Source of the DNA: Lachnospiraceae bacterium P6A3
GTDB lineage: Bacteria; Bacillota; Clostridia; Lachnospirales; Lachnospiraceae
NCBI GenBank assembly: GCA_000702085.1
Contig: JNKP01000001.1
Coordinates: 744,001-808,000 of the forward strand
Length of the DNA: 64,000 nt
Direction: 5' to 3'
Part shown: positions 16,662-24,101 of the stretch, in pieces
Position numbering within the stretch: the first letter of the stretch is position 1
How the letters are laid out: each line of letters begins with the position of its first letter
Position numbers and translations under genes: made by a program
Notes under the pieces: generated by a model
The model's input: the letters and a program-made list of their open reading frames with translations, nothing else
Database searches by the model: none
Told to the model about the DNA's origin: nothing

Positions 16662-17840
16662 ATGACAGTACGTAGATCTATTGGTAATGTTTCATTAGAA
16701 ATCAATGTAAATGAAGCAAATGAAGTATTCCTTGAAGAAGATGTAGCAAGCACTATTACTCAGGACGGAATCAGTGGAATAATAAATGCAATTTATCAGC
16801 ATAATGAATCCACACATATTCCATTGTCTGTTTTTATAGAGCTGACAAACGCATGCAATTTCAACTGCCCATTTTGCTATATCAACGAATCAAATATCAA
16901 AAAAACTTATATGCCACGATGGGATGACTTTCAATCTGAACTGGATGACCTTATTGAGCTAGGCATGATATACTGCACTATCTCAGGTGGCGAATGCCTG
17001 ATTCACCCGGATTTCGAAACTATATATAAATATCTTAAACAAAAAGGAGTTCTTGTATCTGTATTCACAAACGGATATTTGATGAACGAGAATACAATTC
17101 GCTTATTCAAAGAATTTAAACCATTTAAAATCGAAATATCCCTTTATGGTGATAATGATAAGTCATATTCTGACACCACCATGACCGTTGGAATAGACTC
17201 AGGAAAAATCTATGACAACATTATAAAATTGTCAGAATCGGGGATTAACGTTGTTTGCAAAACCCCAATAAATCGATTGACCGAATATATATGGGAAAGC
17301 AACAAAAACTGGTGTGAAGAGCATAATATAGATTATTACTACGGATTTGAAATGCTGAAAACATACAGTAATAAATCCACTGACAACTTCAAAGCTTCAG
17401 AGGAACTGCTAAAAAAACTCAAGGCGGATGATGATAAAAAGTTCAAGGAAAGTCTGGATATGTATATTCTCTCGCATAAAGAAAAACAGTTCAAAAAGAA
17501 ATTTGACTGTACCGCCGGAAGAACCGATTTATTTATTTCCGCAACCAACATTCTGTATCCGTGCATGAAAGCAATTTATTCCAAAGACTGGGGATTTGAT
17601 ATAAATACCCTTGGTATCAAAAATGCTTATAATGCATACATAGAAAAACTCACACCCATTAAAGATCAAGTGTTAGAAGGCTGTATTGGTTGTAGCCATC
17701 ATGAAGTGTGTCAGGAATGTTTTTTCACCCAACTCGGTATAAATACAGATGTTGAAAAGAGAAAAACATACTGTGCCAGTTTAAAAGCATTTTGTGATTA
17801 CGCTAAACCATTGTCAGACAATCAGAATTCTAACAGCTGA
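16662..17840 (+). CDS. Radical SAM/SPASM peptide maturase
   Basis: This 392-aa protein has CxxxCxxC at Cys65, Cys69 and Cys72 (CNFNCPFC), SGGECLIHPDF typical of the GGE motif, and a C-terminal SPASM domain. Candidate auxiliary [4Fe-4S] ligands are Cys283, Cys301, Cys341, Cys344, Cys350, Cys353, Cys371 and Cys378. SPASM proteins beside short peptide genes install crosslinks (thioether or C-C) in RiPPs. The first 55 residues could include a leader-recognition element, but no clear PqqD-like domain is visible. GGAG lies 8 bases before the ATG. Its 3' end overlaps the convergent gene by 11 bases, with no terminator between. Confidence 0.85.
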   Translation: MTVRRSIGNVSLEINVNEANEVFLEEDVASTITQDGISGIINAIYQHNESTHIPLSVFIELTNACNFNCPFCYINESNIKKTYMPRWDDFQSELDDLIELGMIYCTISGGECLIHPDFETIYKYLKQKGVLVSVFTNGYLMNENTIRLFKEFKPFKIEISLYGDNDKSYSDTTMTVGIDSGKIYDNIIKLSESGINVVCKTPINRLTEYIWESNKNWCEEHNIDYYYGFEMLKTYSNKSTDNFKASEELLKKLKADDDKKFKESLDMYILSHKEKQFKKKFDCTAGRTDLFISATNILYPCMKAIYSKDWGFDINTLGIKNAYNAYIEKLTPIKDQVLEGCIGCSHHEVCQECFFTQLGINTDVEKRKTYCASLKAFCDYAKPLSDNQNSNS

Positions 17841-18333
17841 TTACTGACACGGAACCATTTGCGCTTACGGCTCTGCAGCAGTCCACATAAACTTCGATAA
17901 ACTCATAGTTGCCTCTCATTGCTATGCTGCGGGCACGCTCCAAACCGCCGGGAAGAGTCTGTCCGGACTTATAATGCTCAATTATGCCACCGGTTATATC
18001 CAGGGTATGAACCTCATAAGGATCACCTAGATAGCATTTAGAGACATATCCGAGAAGAATTCCTCTGATTTCCAGTTCGGGGAATTCATTCTTTATAGTG
18101 TCGATGATTGCGTTTACTTTCTCTCTGTTATGTACATGTCCGCCTGCATCCAGCTTATGCAGTGCTTCCATGTATTCCTTGGATCTGCTCTTTCTGAGAA
18201 GACGGTCCATCATCATCTTATCCATCTGCTGCTGTTGCTGATTCTGCTGCTGATTGGTATTTGTAGCACTCAGCAAGCTTGCAGACTGGGTCTGTGTCTG
18301 GGTTTGAGGTGTTCTAAGCATCGGTCTGGGCAT
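17830..18333 (-). CDS. Gln-rich protein, paralogue of the 3540-4088 product
   Basis: This 167-aa protein has a Thr/Gln repeat (TQTQTQ) and Gln-rich low-complexity N-terminus (residues 9-36), a Met-rich helix, then a compact domain. The domain shares KCY (99-101), HTL (109-111), a basic LERAR helix, IEVY (146-149) and a C-terminal Cys/Val/Ser strand with the 182-aa protein at 3540-4088. AGGAGGAT precedes the ATG. It is the last gene of the HerA/AAA operon, converging on the SPASM gene. Function unknown; the shared domain links the two NTPase operons of this window. Confidence 0.7.
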   Translation of the reverse strand: MPRPMLRTPQTQTQTQSASLLSATNTNQQQNQQQQQMDKMMMDRLLRKSRSKEYMEALHKLDAGGHVHNREKVNAIIDTIKNEFPELEIRGILLGYVSKCYLGDPYEVHTLDITGGIIEHYKSGQTLPGGLERARSIAMRGNYEFIEVYVDCCRAVSANGSVSVISC

Positions 18334-18352
18334 TGTGGTATCCTCCTGCGAA

Positions 18353-18862
18353 TTATATTTGTCTTGCCAATCTCAGGCTTGTTTTATCGGTTTTCTTAAA
18401 TGCATAATCCAAATCAATAAGGGTCTCGGACAATATTTCCTGAGCCTTTGTCAAATTATAAGGTTTTATTGATTCCAGGCAATCCGTTATGTCTTTCATT
18501 TGAGATTCATACTCTTTTTCGTCATTCAAAAACGCACCTGTCAGCCTGCACTTTTTTGCCTGATCAAAGGTAACCTCCGACAAGAAGCAAAGCTGCTGAA
18601 AGGCGGTATCTTTCTCGAGTACACTAAGCATTTCATCTCTCCCGAGACCCTTCCATTTTTCCTTCTCATCTTCAATATAGGTCTGAACTATTGCATTTAA
18701 AGTCTCTTCGTCAACCTCAGAAGCGAACTCTTCTAACAGCTTGGAGTACTTTTCACATAAATAGTCGTTATACTCCTTAGAGTATGCTTCATTATCACCC
18801 AGTACGCTCTTAATCGCATCATACGTGCTGTCATATATGGTTTTAATATTGTCATTAACCAT
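18353..18862 (-). CDS. Uncharacterised helical protein
   Basis: This 169-aa protein is acidic and predicted to be almost entirely helical (long Glu/Lys/Leu stretches, no membrane segment). The family is not recognised. GGAGGAGA precedes the ATG. It lies 5 bases downstream of the gene for the acidic zincin-domain protein and 19 bases upstream of the Gln-rich protein gene. A chaperone- or adaptor-like role for the neighbouring large acidic protein is possible, but rests only on size, charge and adjacency. Confidence 0.65.
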   Translation of the reverse strand: MVNDNIKTIYDSTYDAIKSVLGDNEAYSKEYNDYLCEKYSKLLEEFASEVDEETLNAIVQTYIEDEKEKWKGLGRDEMLSVLEKDTAFQQLCFLSEVTFDQAKKCRLTGAFLNDEKEYESQMKDITDCLESIKPYNLTKAQEILSETLIDLDYAFKKTDKTSLRLARQI

Positions 18863-18867
18863 TCGGT

Positions 18868-21207
18868 TTATCTCCTCCTAGCCATTAAATAGAACAAAAC
18901 AGAGTTCTTATTAGCATAGTTAATTGCTTCTCTGCGCTTAACATCCGTCTCAGTTTCAAGCATTTGACCGGTCTTTCTGTAGTGTTCTCTCTTGCGTGCT
19001 ATCTCTTCAGGTGTATAATCTGCCATGGAATCATCAAATGCTTTTGACATTTTTTCCCATGAGCCATCGCCCATAACAGCATCATATTTTTCTTTGAGCA
19101 GCTCGGGCTTATTCTTATAATATGCTTCCTTGAGTGTATCCGTTCCGAAACCGGGTTCCATCTTTTCCATTCTGTGCATGTTATCAAGATAACCGACATT
19201 GGGATGAGCGGGGTAATCAGGCCCCATCATTTTCTTGGTAAACATTTCCGTGAGAGCTTCGTTCACCTGTCTGTCGCGGCCGTCGATAGAAACACCTCGT
19301 CTATATTCTACAACTTTCCCATTAGCATCCTTAACATCATTGCATGATAATTGATGGTTATGCTCATGAATAGCGGTTTTCTCCGGATGTGGTCCGCTAT
19401 TTTTGACGTAAGACATTTTCCCGTTATTATATCCGTTTATATGTTCCGCACGTGCCGCATTACCATATCCTTTGGCAAATTCATCGTTATCCTGGAAGGT
19501 AACTGTATCTTTTAACCTGACAGCCTTCTTTTCATCCGATAAGACATTATCCAAATCAGATTTACAATATGCATCTATTATCTTTTGAGCTGATTCCGTT
19601 TTTTCGGATACTTCCTGAGATTCTTGTGTATTTTCAGTTCCTTCGGGTTTCCTGTTCAGAAATGCGGCTATTTTGTCTTTAAAAGATTCTACATTCGTCG
19701 GACCATCGTTAAAGGGCGGATCTCCGCCGTCTCTTATCGCATCCCTTAAAGCAGGATTTGTTTCAATCTCAGCTATCCTGTCTTTTGAACCGTTTTCGGA
19801 TAATCCGTTGAATACATTGGGGGAAACATCCTGTCCCGGGAAAGCATCCCTAAGGAATTCTTTCTGATAATTCCACTTGTCAACGGCAAGTCTGTCGGAG
19901 ATTTCTTTCTCGCTGAGGCCCTGATCTCTGTAATCATCAGCTTTAGCTTCCAGTCTGCTCTTTATTGCAGAATCTCCGGCTTTTAACAATTCGAGTTCAT
20001 CACGCTTCAGTACTTTCTGAGGGCCTGACGCGTCGCCACCATCATCAATAGCATCAGCAGACTGTGTATCGTATTCGACCTTCGTACTATCCTGATCATA
20101 ATCGGACAGTTTCTTATCTAGTTCTTCTTTCTCTGCCAGAGCATCGGTCAGCTTACCGTCATTCTCAGACTGTCTGTCTCTAAGAGCATTGTACTCGCTC
20201 AGTGCTTCCTTGTACTCATCGGTACCCTTTTCTTTATTCATTACGGCATCGAACTTCTCGGAAGATTCCTGCATCAGTTTTTGTTTTTCTTCCGTCAGAT
20301 CTTGGATCTTACGGGCATTTTCCTCCCGCTGTTCCATCAGCTGCCGATAATCTTCTTCATCACCTTCATCGGACTCATCTATATCATCGGATTCATCCAT
20401 ATCTTCATCCGACTCTTCTACATCCTCAGCAGATTCGTCTACCTCCTCAGCATCAGATTCATCAACCGAATCATCCTCAGATTCTGTATCCTCTGTAACT
20501 TCGTCCTCAACCTCAGGCTCTTCTTCTGTTTCTTCTACTACTTCGTCCTCAACTTCAGGCTCTTCTTCCGGCTCTTCTACTACTTCGTCCTCGACTTCGG
20601 GCTCTTCTTCCGGCTCTTCTACTACCTCGTCAGTCTCCTCAGGCTCAGCCTCAGATACCTCTTCAGGTTCCTCTTCAAGCGCTTCCGCAGGCTCTTCAAC
20701 TGGTTCTGTGTCCTCTACAGCTTCTACCTCTTCAAAAGCCTCATTATCCTCTACAGGCTCAGTCTCCTCCGAAGCGGCATCCGTTTCTTCCACAGGTTCT
20801 GCTTCTTCGAAAGCCTCGGTCTCTTCCGGCACTTCATCTTCGGATTCAATACCTTCTTCAAAAGACTCGTCATTCTCTTCGCTGTCTTCAAGTGAACAGT
20901 CATCGAAGTCATCAGCCGCCTCGGAATCAACTTCCTCAGCAGATGATTCGGGCGAAGCCTCTTCAGATGTTTCATCTATCGCGCAATCGTCAAAACCATC
21001 ATAATCTTCCGATACCTCTTCTCCGGCATCGGAAGATTCATAATCGGATTCGCTTACTTCAGAGCCCTCATCAAGACCGCAGTCTTCAAAGTCTTCAGTC
21101 GACTCATAGGATTCGGAAGATTCGTATCCGCCGTCAAAAGAAGATTCCGACACTTCGGAAGTTGTTTCAATTGAGCTCGAACTGCTGCTTTCGGTATTGT
21201 AATCCAT
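18868..21207 (-). CDS. Acidic repeat protein with C-terminal zincin (HExxH) domain
   Basis: This 779-aa protein has a Ser/Glu/Asp-rich N-terminal 285 residues carrying three FxDC repeats (FEDCGLDE 40-47, FDDCAIDE 72-79, FDDCSLED 101-108) and three 14-residue Glu-rich repeats (193-234). A charged coiled-coil region follows (285-370), then a globular C-terminal part. In that part, HEHNH (614-618) inside a hydrophobic helix, followed by VNEALTEMF (648-656), matches a zincin metallopeptidase with a downstream Glu ligand (Glu650 or Glu654). No signal peptide or membrane segment is seen. GGAGAAGGGG precedes the ATG. A toxin or effector protease carried by the ATPase system is a reasonable inference. 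Confidence 0.75.
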   Translation of the reverse strand: MDYNTESSSSSSIETTSEVSESSFDGGYESSESYESTEDFEDCGLDEGSEVSESDYESSDAGEEVSEDYDGFDDCAIDETSEEASPESSAEEVDSEAADDFDDCSLEDSEENDESFEEGIESEDEVPEETEAFEEAEPVEETDAASEETEPVEDNEAFEEVEAVEDTEPVEEPAEALEEEPEEVSEAEPEETDEVVEEPEEEPEVEDEVVEEPEEEPEVEDEVVEETEEEPEVEDEVTEDTESEDDSVDESDAEEVDESAEDVEESDEDMDESDDIDESDEGDEEDYRQLMEQREENARKIQDLTEEKQKLMQESSEKFDAVMNKEKGTDEYKEALSEYNALRDRQSENDGKLTDALAEKEELDKKLSDYDQDSTKVEYDTQSADAIDDGGDASGPQKVLKRDELELLKAGDSAIKSRLEAKADDYRDQGLSEKEISDRLAVDKWNYQKEFLRDAFPGQDVSPNVFNGLSENGSKDRIAEIETNPALRDAIRDGGDPPFNDGPTNVESFKDKIAAFLNRKPEGTENTQESQEVSEKTESAQKIIDAYCKSDLDNVLSDEKKAVRLKDTVTFQDNDEFAKGYGNAARAEHINGYNNGKMSYVKNSGPHPEKTAIHEHNHQLSCNDVKDANGKVVEYRRGVSIDGRDRQVNEALTEMFTKKMMGPDYPAHPNVGYLDNMHRMEKMEPGFGTDTLKEAYYKNKPELLKEKYDAVMGDGSWEKMSKAFDDSMADYTPEEIARKREHYRKTGQMLETETDVKRREAINYANKNSVLFYLMARRR
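20506..20631 (-). repeat. Three 42-bp tandem repeats in the acidic gene
   Basis: Three consecutive 42-bp units encode the 14-residue unit DEVVEEPEEEPEVE, with one Pro-to-Thr change in the third copy. A partial fourth unit (DEVTED) follows. The copies are nearly identical at DNA level, so copy number may vary between strains. Confidence 0.85.
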
Positions 21208-21225
21208 ACTTCCCCTTCTCCAAGT

Positions 21226-21264
21226 AATGGGTGTAAAAGCATATAACCTCTACACCCATTTTTT
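21226..21264. other. Intercistronic inverted repeat
   Basis: AATGGGTGTA (21226-21235) and TACACCCATT (21251-21260) form a 10-bp stem with a 15-base loop in the 64-bp gap between the AAA gene and the acidic-protein gene. On the plus strand it runs into six T (terminator shape, against operon direction). On the transcribed minus strand no T-run follows, so it is more likely an mRNA processing or stabilising hairpin or an antisense terminator. Confidence 0.6.
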
Positions 21265-21271
21265 GTTCTGC

Positions 21272-22849
21272 TTATACCAGCACTTTTCTGGTCTTGGGAC
21301 CGGTCTTGCTCTGTGACAGTTTAGCATCGCCAATCGGCTTATTTGATGCGGGAACAGCTCTTTCTCTTCCCCAATCTCTGATAGCTTCGATCTTCTCGGG
21401 GCTTGTCTGTGAAAGAGGAACAACATTGGTGAATGCGGTAATGATATTTTCTTCGTTCAAAACAAAACTGTCATTTGCAATCGAACGATATGAAAGATCT
21501 CTTACGGCAGATTCAAGATCCGCACCGGTAAATCCGTCGGTGATCTGTACGATCTTATCCGAAAACTCACCTGCAAAATTCAGGTTAAGATACTTTCTCA
21601 TATAAAGTGAAAGGATATCTCTTCTTTCTTCTTCCGTAGGAAGATCTACGAAGAAGAGTTCATCGAATCTTCCACGTCTTAAAAGCTCGGAAGGAAGCAT
21701 GGAAACATCGTTTGCGGTAGCAACTACGAACACCTGCTTCTTGCACTCCTGCATCCAGAACAGGAACTGTCCGACCATTCTGGTTGATACACCGCCGTCA
21801 CCGGCACCGCCTGTAGCTCCCGAAAGTCCCTTCTCAATCTCATCGATCCACAGAATACAAGGAGAAACATTTTCTGCGGTTGTAAGTGCATCCTTAAGCT
21901 GCTGCTCAGACTGTCCTACATAGCTTCCCTGAACGGTTGCAAAGTCAAGCCTGTACAAAGGAAGCTTCCAGTTTGCGGATATGGACTTTGCGGAAAGTGA
22001 CTTACCGCATCCGGGAACACCTACAAGGAGAATTCCTCTGGGAGGCTGAAGTCCTTTGGCTCTGAGTTCATCCTTCTTCTCGGGAGTAAACAGCTCTTTC
22101 TTCTCATTAAGCCATTTCCTGAGTCCCTCAAGACCGCCTACATCCTTAACGCTTTCATCCACGTCAATCTTCTCAAGACCGGATATATCGGAGAACAAGC
22201 GGTCCTTAGCAAATCTGACTTCATCCATGTCGGATTTGCGGATACACTTATTGGCAATAAGAGCTGCGATAACATTCTCTGCTTCGATCCTGGTAACGCC
22301 GTTAAGAGTTGCGGCTGCCTCACGGATATCGGTGTTATCCCACTCAATGGGAATTTCATTTCTGTAATCATCAATATATTCTTTGATGATCGAATACATT
22401 TCATCTTCATTGGGAAGATCGATCTTGATGGTCATTCCCTGTCTCTGAAGCTGGTTCCATACGGAGGTGTTGGTAAATACAATTACAACTCCGCCTGATT
22501 CATTTGCAAGGTTAACAAGTGCAAGGATCTGCTTCGAATCGGAATTCTCCGCACTAAGATCGGGAACCTCGGTAAGAACTATGGTCTGATACTGTTTGCG
22601 CTTCATCTGTTCGGTCATGTAATCGATTGCACCGTAAACAGATTTGTCGTCGCTCAGGTTCTTATCGGAAGTAAGATCATATACTCCCTTGGTAAGAGTA
22701 TGTACACTGAAGGGAAGCTGCAGATCCTCGGATATCTCTTTCAGCATATCCAGGGTTCTTGCGGGTTCGATCGTATTGATCGCAATAAAGGGTATTCTTG
22801 CAACGGAATACCTTCTTATCAGTTCTTTGCTTTCGGCAATATCACTCAT
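21272..22849 (-). CDS. AAA ATPase, Ycf46-like
   Basis: This 525-aa protein has an N-terminal degenerate P-loop-fold half (about 10-200, with VIVFTN and no Walker A) and a canonical classic-AAA module. The module has GVPGCGKS (277-284), CILWIDEIEK (331-340), sensor VVATAND (376-382) and arginine finger RRGRFDE (391-397). This two-part layout matches Ycf46-like AAA proteins. GGAGACTGAC precedes the ATG. It probably remodels a protein partner within the operon's complex. The C-terminal 40 residues are basic and unstructured. Confidence 0.85.
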   Translation of the reverse strand: MSDIAESKELIRRYSVARIPFIAINTIEPARTLDMLKEISEDLQLPFSVHTLTKGVYDLTSDKNLSDDKSVYGAIDYMTEQMKRKQYQTIVLTEVPDLSAENSDSKQILALVNLANESGGVVIVFTNTSVWNQLQRQGMTIKIDLPNEDEMYSIIKEYIDDYRNEIPIEWDNTDIREAAATLNGVTRIEAENVIAALIANKCIRKSDMDEVRFAKDRLFSDISGLEKIDVDESVKDVGGLEGLRKWLNEKKELFTPEKKDELRAKGLQPPRGILLVGVPGCGKSLSAKSISANWKLPLYRLDFATVQGSYVGQSEQQLKDALTTAENVSPCILWIDEIEKGLSGATGGAGDGGVSTRMVGQFLFWMQECKKQVFVVATANDVSMLPSELLRRGRFDELFFVDLPTEEERRDILSLYMRKYLNLNFAGEFSDKIVQITDGFTGADLESAVRDLSYRSIANDSFVLNEENIITAFTNVVPLSQTSPEKIEAIRDWGRERAVPASNKPIGDAKLSQSKTGPKTRKVLV

Positions 22850-22860
22850 TGTCAGTCTCC

Positions 22861-23310
22861 TTAAAAAGCATTTATTTTATGATTTCTTACTATGCTGGAT
22901 AATTTTCCCGATCTGTCCATCTTGGCAGAATCTTCAAGTGATTTCTGCATATTATTGGCCTGTTCGATTACCAGACTGCGATACTGTCTGCGGTCGTTTT
23001 CGGGTATTACCGGCAGATCAATCGCATCCGCAAGAAACATCATTTCCTTACGAAGAGCCAGTATGGATTGAACTATGGAGCTTTCCGTTCCTCCGTTTCT
23101 GTTGATGTCCTTCTGGAACTTATCGGAAGCCATGTTCATTCGCTGGTTTACGGCATCTATCAGTTTCTTGGAAAAGCGCTCTGCAACTCCCGCCTGCCAC
23201 TCAAGGGTTCCGGATTTCATGGCGGCGAGCACTTCATCATCGTTAGTCTTATCCTTGAATGCAGATATTACCTTGGACCATTCTGCATATGTGTGAGGAG
23301 CTGCTATCAT
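22861..23310 (-). CDS. Uncharacterised 149-aa helical protein
   Basis: The family is not recognised. The protein looks all-helical, with amphipathic segments and no membrane or metal motif. AAGGAGG precedes the ATG, which overlaps the stop of the zinc-ribbon gene upstream by 4 bases (ATGA), so the two are translationally coupled. It lies 11 bases before the Ycf46-like AAA gene. It may be an adaptor between the zinc-ribbon protein and the ATPase (inference). Confidence 0.65.
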   Translation of the reverse strand: MIAAPHTYAEWSKVISAFKDKTNDDEVLAAMKSGTLEWQAGVAERFSKKLIDAVNQRMNMASDKFQKDINRNGGTESSIVQSILALRKEMMFLADAIDLPVIPENDRRQYRSLVIEQANNMQKSLEDSAKMDRSGKLSSIVRNHKINAF

Positions 23311-24089
23311 TTGCCTTTCCTCCTTACTACAATTTGAGGAGGCACCATGTCCCAGCTGGGAAGTCCTTCTGCAAATACACTAACCTCTTCCTGAAGCTCT
23401 TCAGCCGGTGTCTGAGGCTTTGAAAGCACCTGACTTGCTTTCTCACTCCTGGCCTGTCTTGCAGCTTCGTATGCTTTCATACGTGCACTGTTGCGGGGCC
23501 TTCTGGGTGTAACCGCACTGCTTGTGGTACCTTTATTAGCCGAAGGAGCTTTTTCCTCGGGCTTGCTTACTGTTTCAAGCTTTGCTCCGCAGGAACGGCA
23601 GAAACCTGATTCCGAAGAATTCTCTGTTCCACAGTTTGAGCAAAATACGGAAGCAGCGGCATTCGGCTGAACAGCCTGAAATGCAGGCTTATCAGCGCTT
23701 GAAGAAGGCACAGCTTCCTTAGCGGGCTCAGCTGATTCAAAAGGTACAGCAGTTTCATCTTTCTTTGTTTCAGGCTCTTCTTCCGAAGCAGGAGCAAATG
23801 CAGGAGACTCAAGAGGTGTCTTTTCACCCTCTTCAAAGCCTCCGATCCTTAAACCGCATGAGCGGCAGAAAACCGCACCGGGTTCATTTTCGTCGCCGCA
23901 TCCGGGGCATATATTCTTTTCGGTTTTAGGCTCTTCTGAAGCTGCAGGTGCCGTGTCAGGCTTTTCAATCTTTGCTCCGCAGGAAAAACAAAAAACTGCT
24001 TCGGGAAGATTTAACGAATTACACTTCGGGCAGGGGACTTTTTCTCCTGCTGCAACGGAATTTATGATATTAGCATTTGAATTATCCAT
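23307..24089 (-). CDS. Triple zinc-ribbon protein
   Basis: This 260-aa protein has three CxxC...CxxC zinc ribbons: Cys20/23/34/37, a second near residues 60-80 (CPGCG ... CRSCG) and a third near 147-165 (CSNCG ... CRSCG). They are separated by Ala/Pro/Glu-rich linkers, and the C-terminus is basic. Such zinc-ribbon-plus-linker proteins generally act as scaffolds. GGAGGGAAG precedes the ATG. It sits between the coiled-coil membrane protein gene and the 149-aa gene. Confidence 0.8.
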   Translation of the reverse strand: MDNSNANIINSVAAGEKVPCPKCNSLNLPEAVFCFSCGAKIEKPDTAPAASEEPKTEKNICPGCGDENEPGAVFCRSCGLRIGGFEEGEKTPLESPAFAPASEEEPETKKDETAVPFESAEPAKEAVPSSSADKPAFQAVQPNAAASVFCSNCGTENSSESGFCRSCGAKLETVSKPEEKAPSANKGTTSSAVTPRRPRNSARMKAYEAARQARSEKASQVLSKPQTPAEELQEEVSVFAEGLPSWDMVPPQIVVRRKGK

Positions 24090-24101
24090 TTATCTTCCCT
24101 C

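Noticed and set aside
20506-20631. 42-bp tandem repeats as a possible CRISPR or mobile-element array
   Set aside because: They have no spacers and are in frame within a coding sequence, encoding a Glu-rich 14-residue unit.
20202-21227. Long plus-strand open frames opposite the acidic-protein gene
   Set aside because: They are antisense shadows of the Glu/Asp/Ser-rich codons, with strongly biased compositions and no ribosome sites.
21226-21264. Terminator for the Ycf46-like AAA gene
   Set aside because: The T-run is on the plus strand; on the transcribed strand the hairpin is followed by the ribosome site of the next gene.
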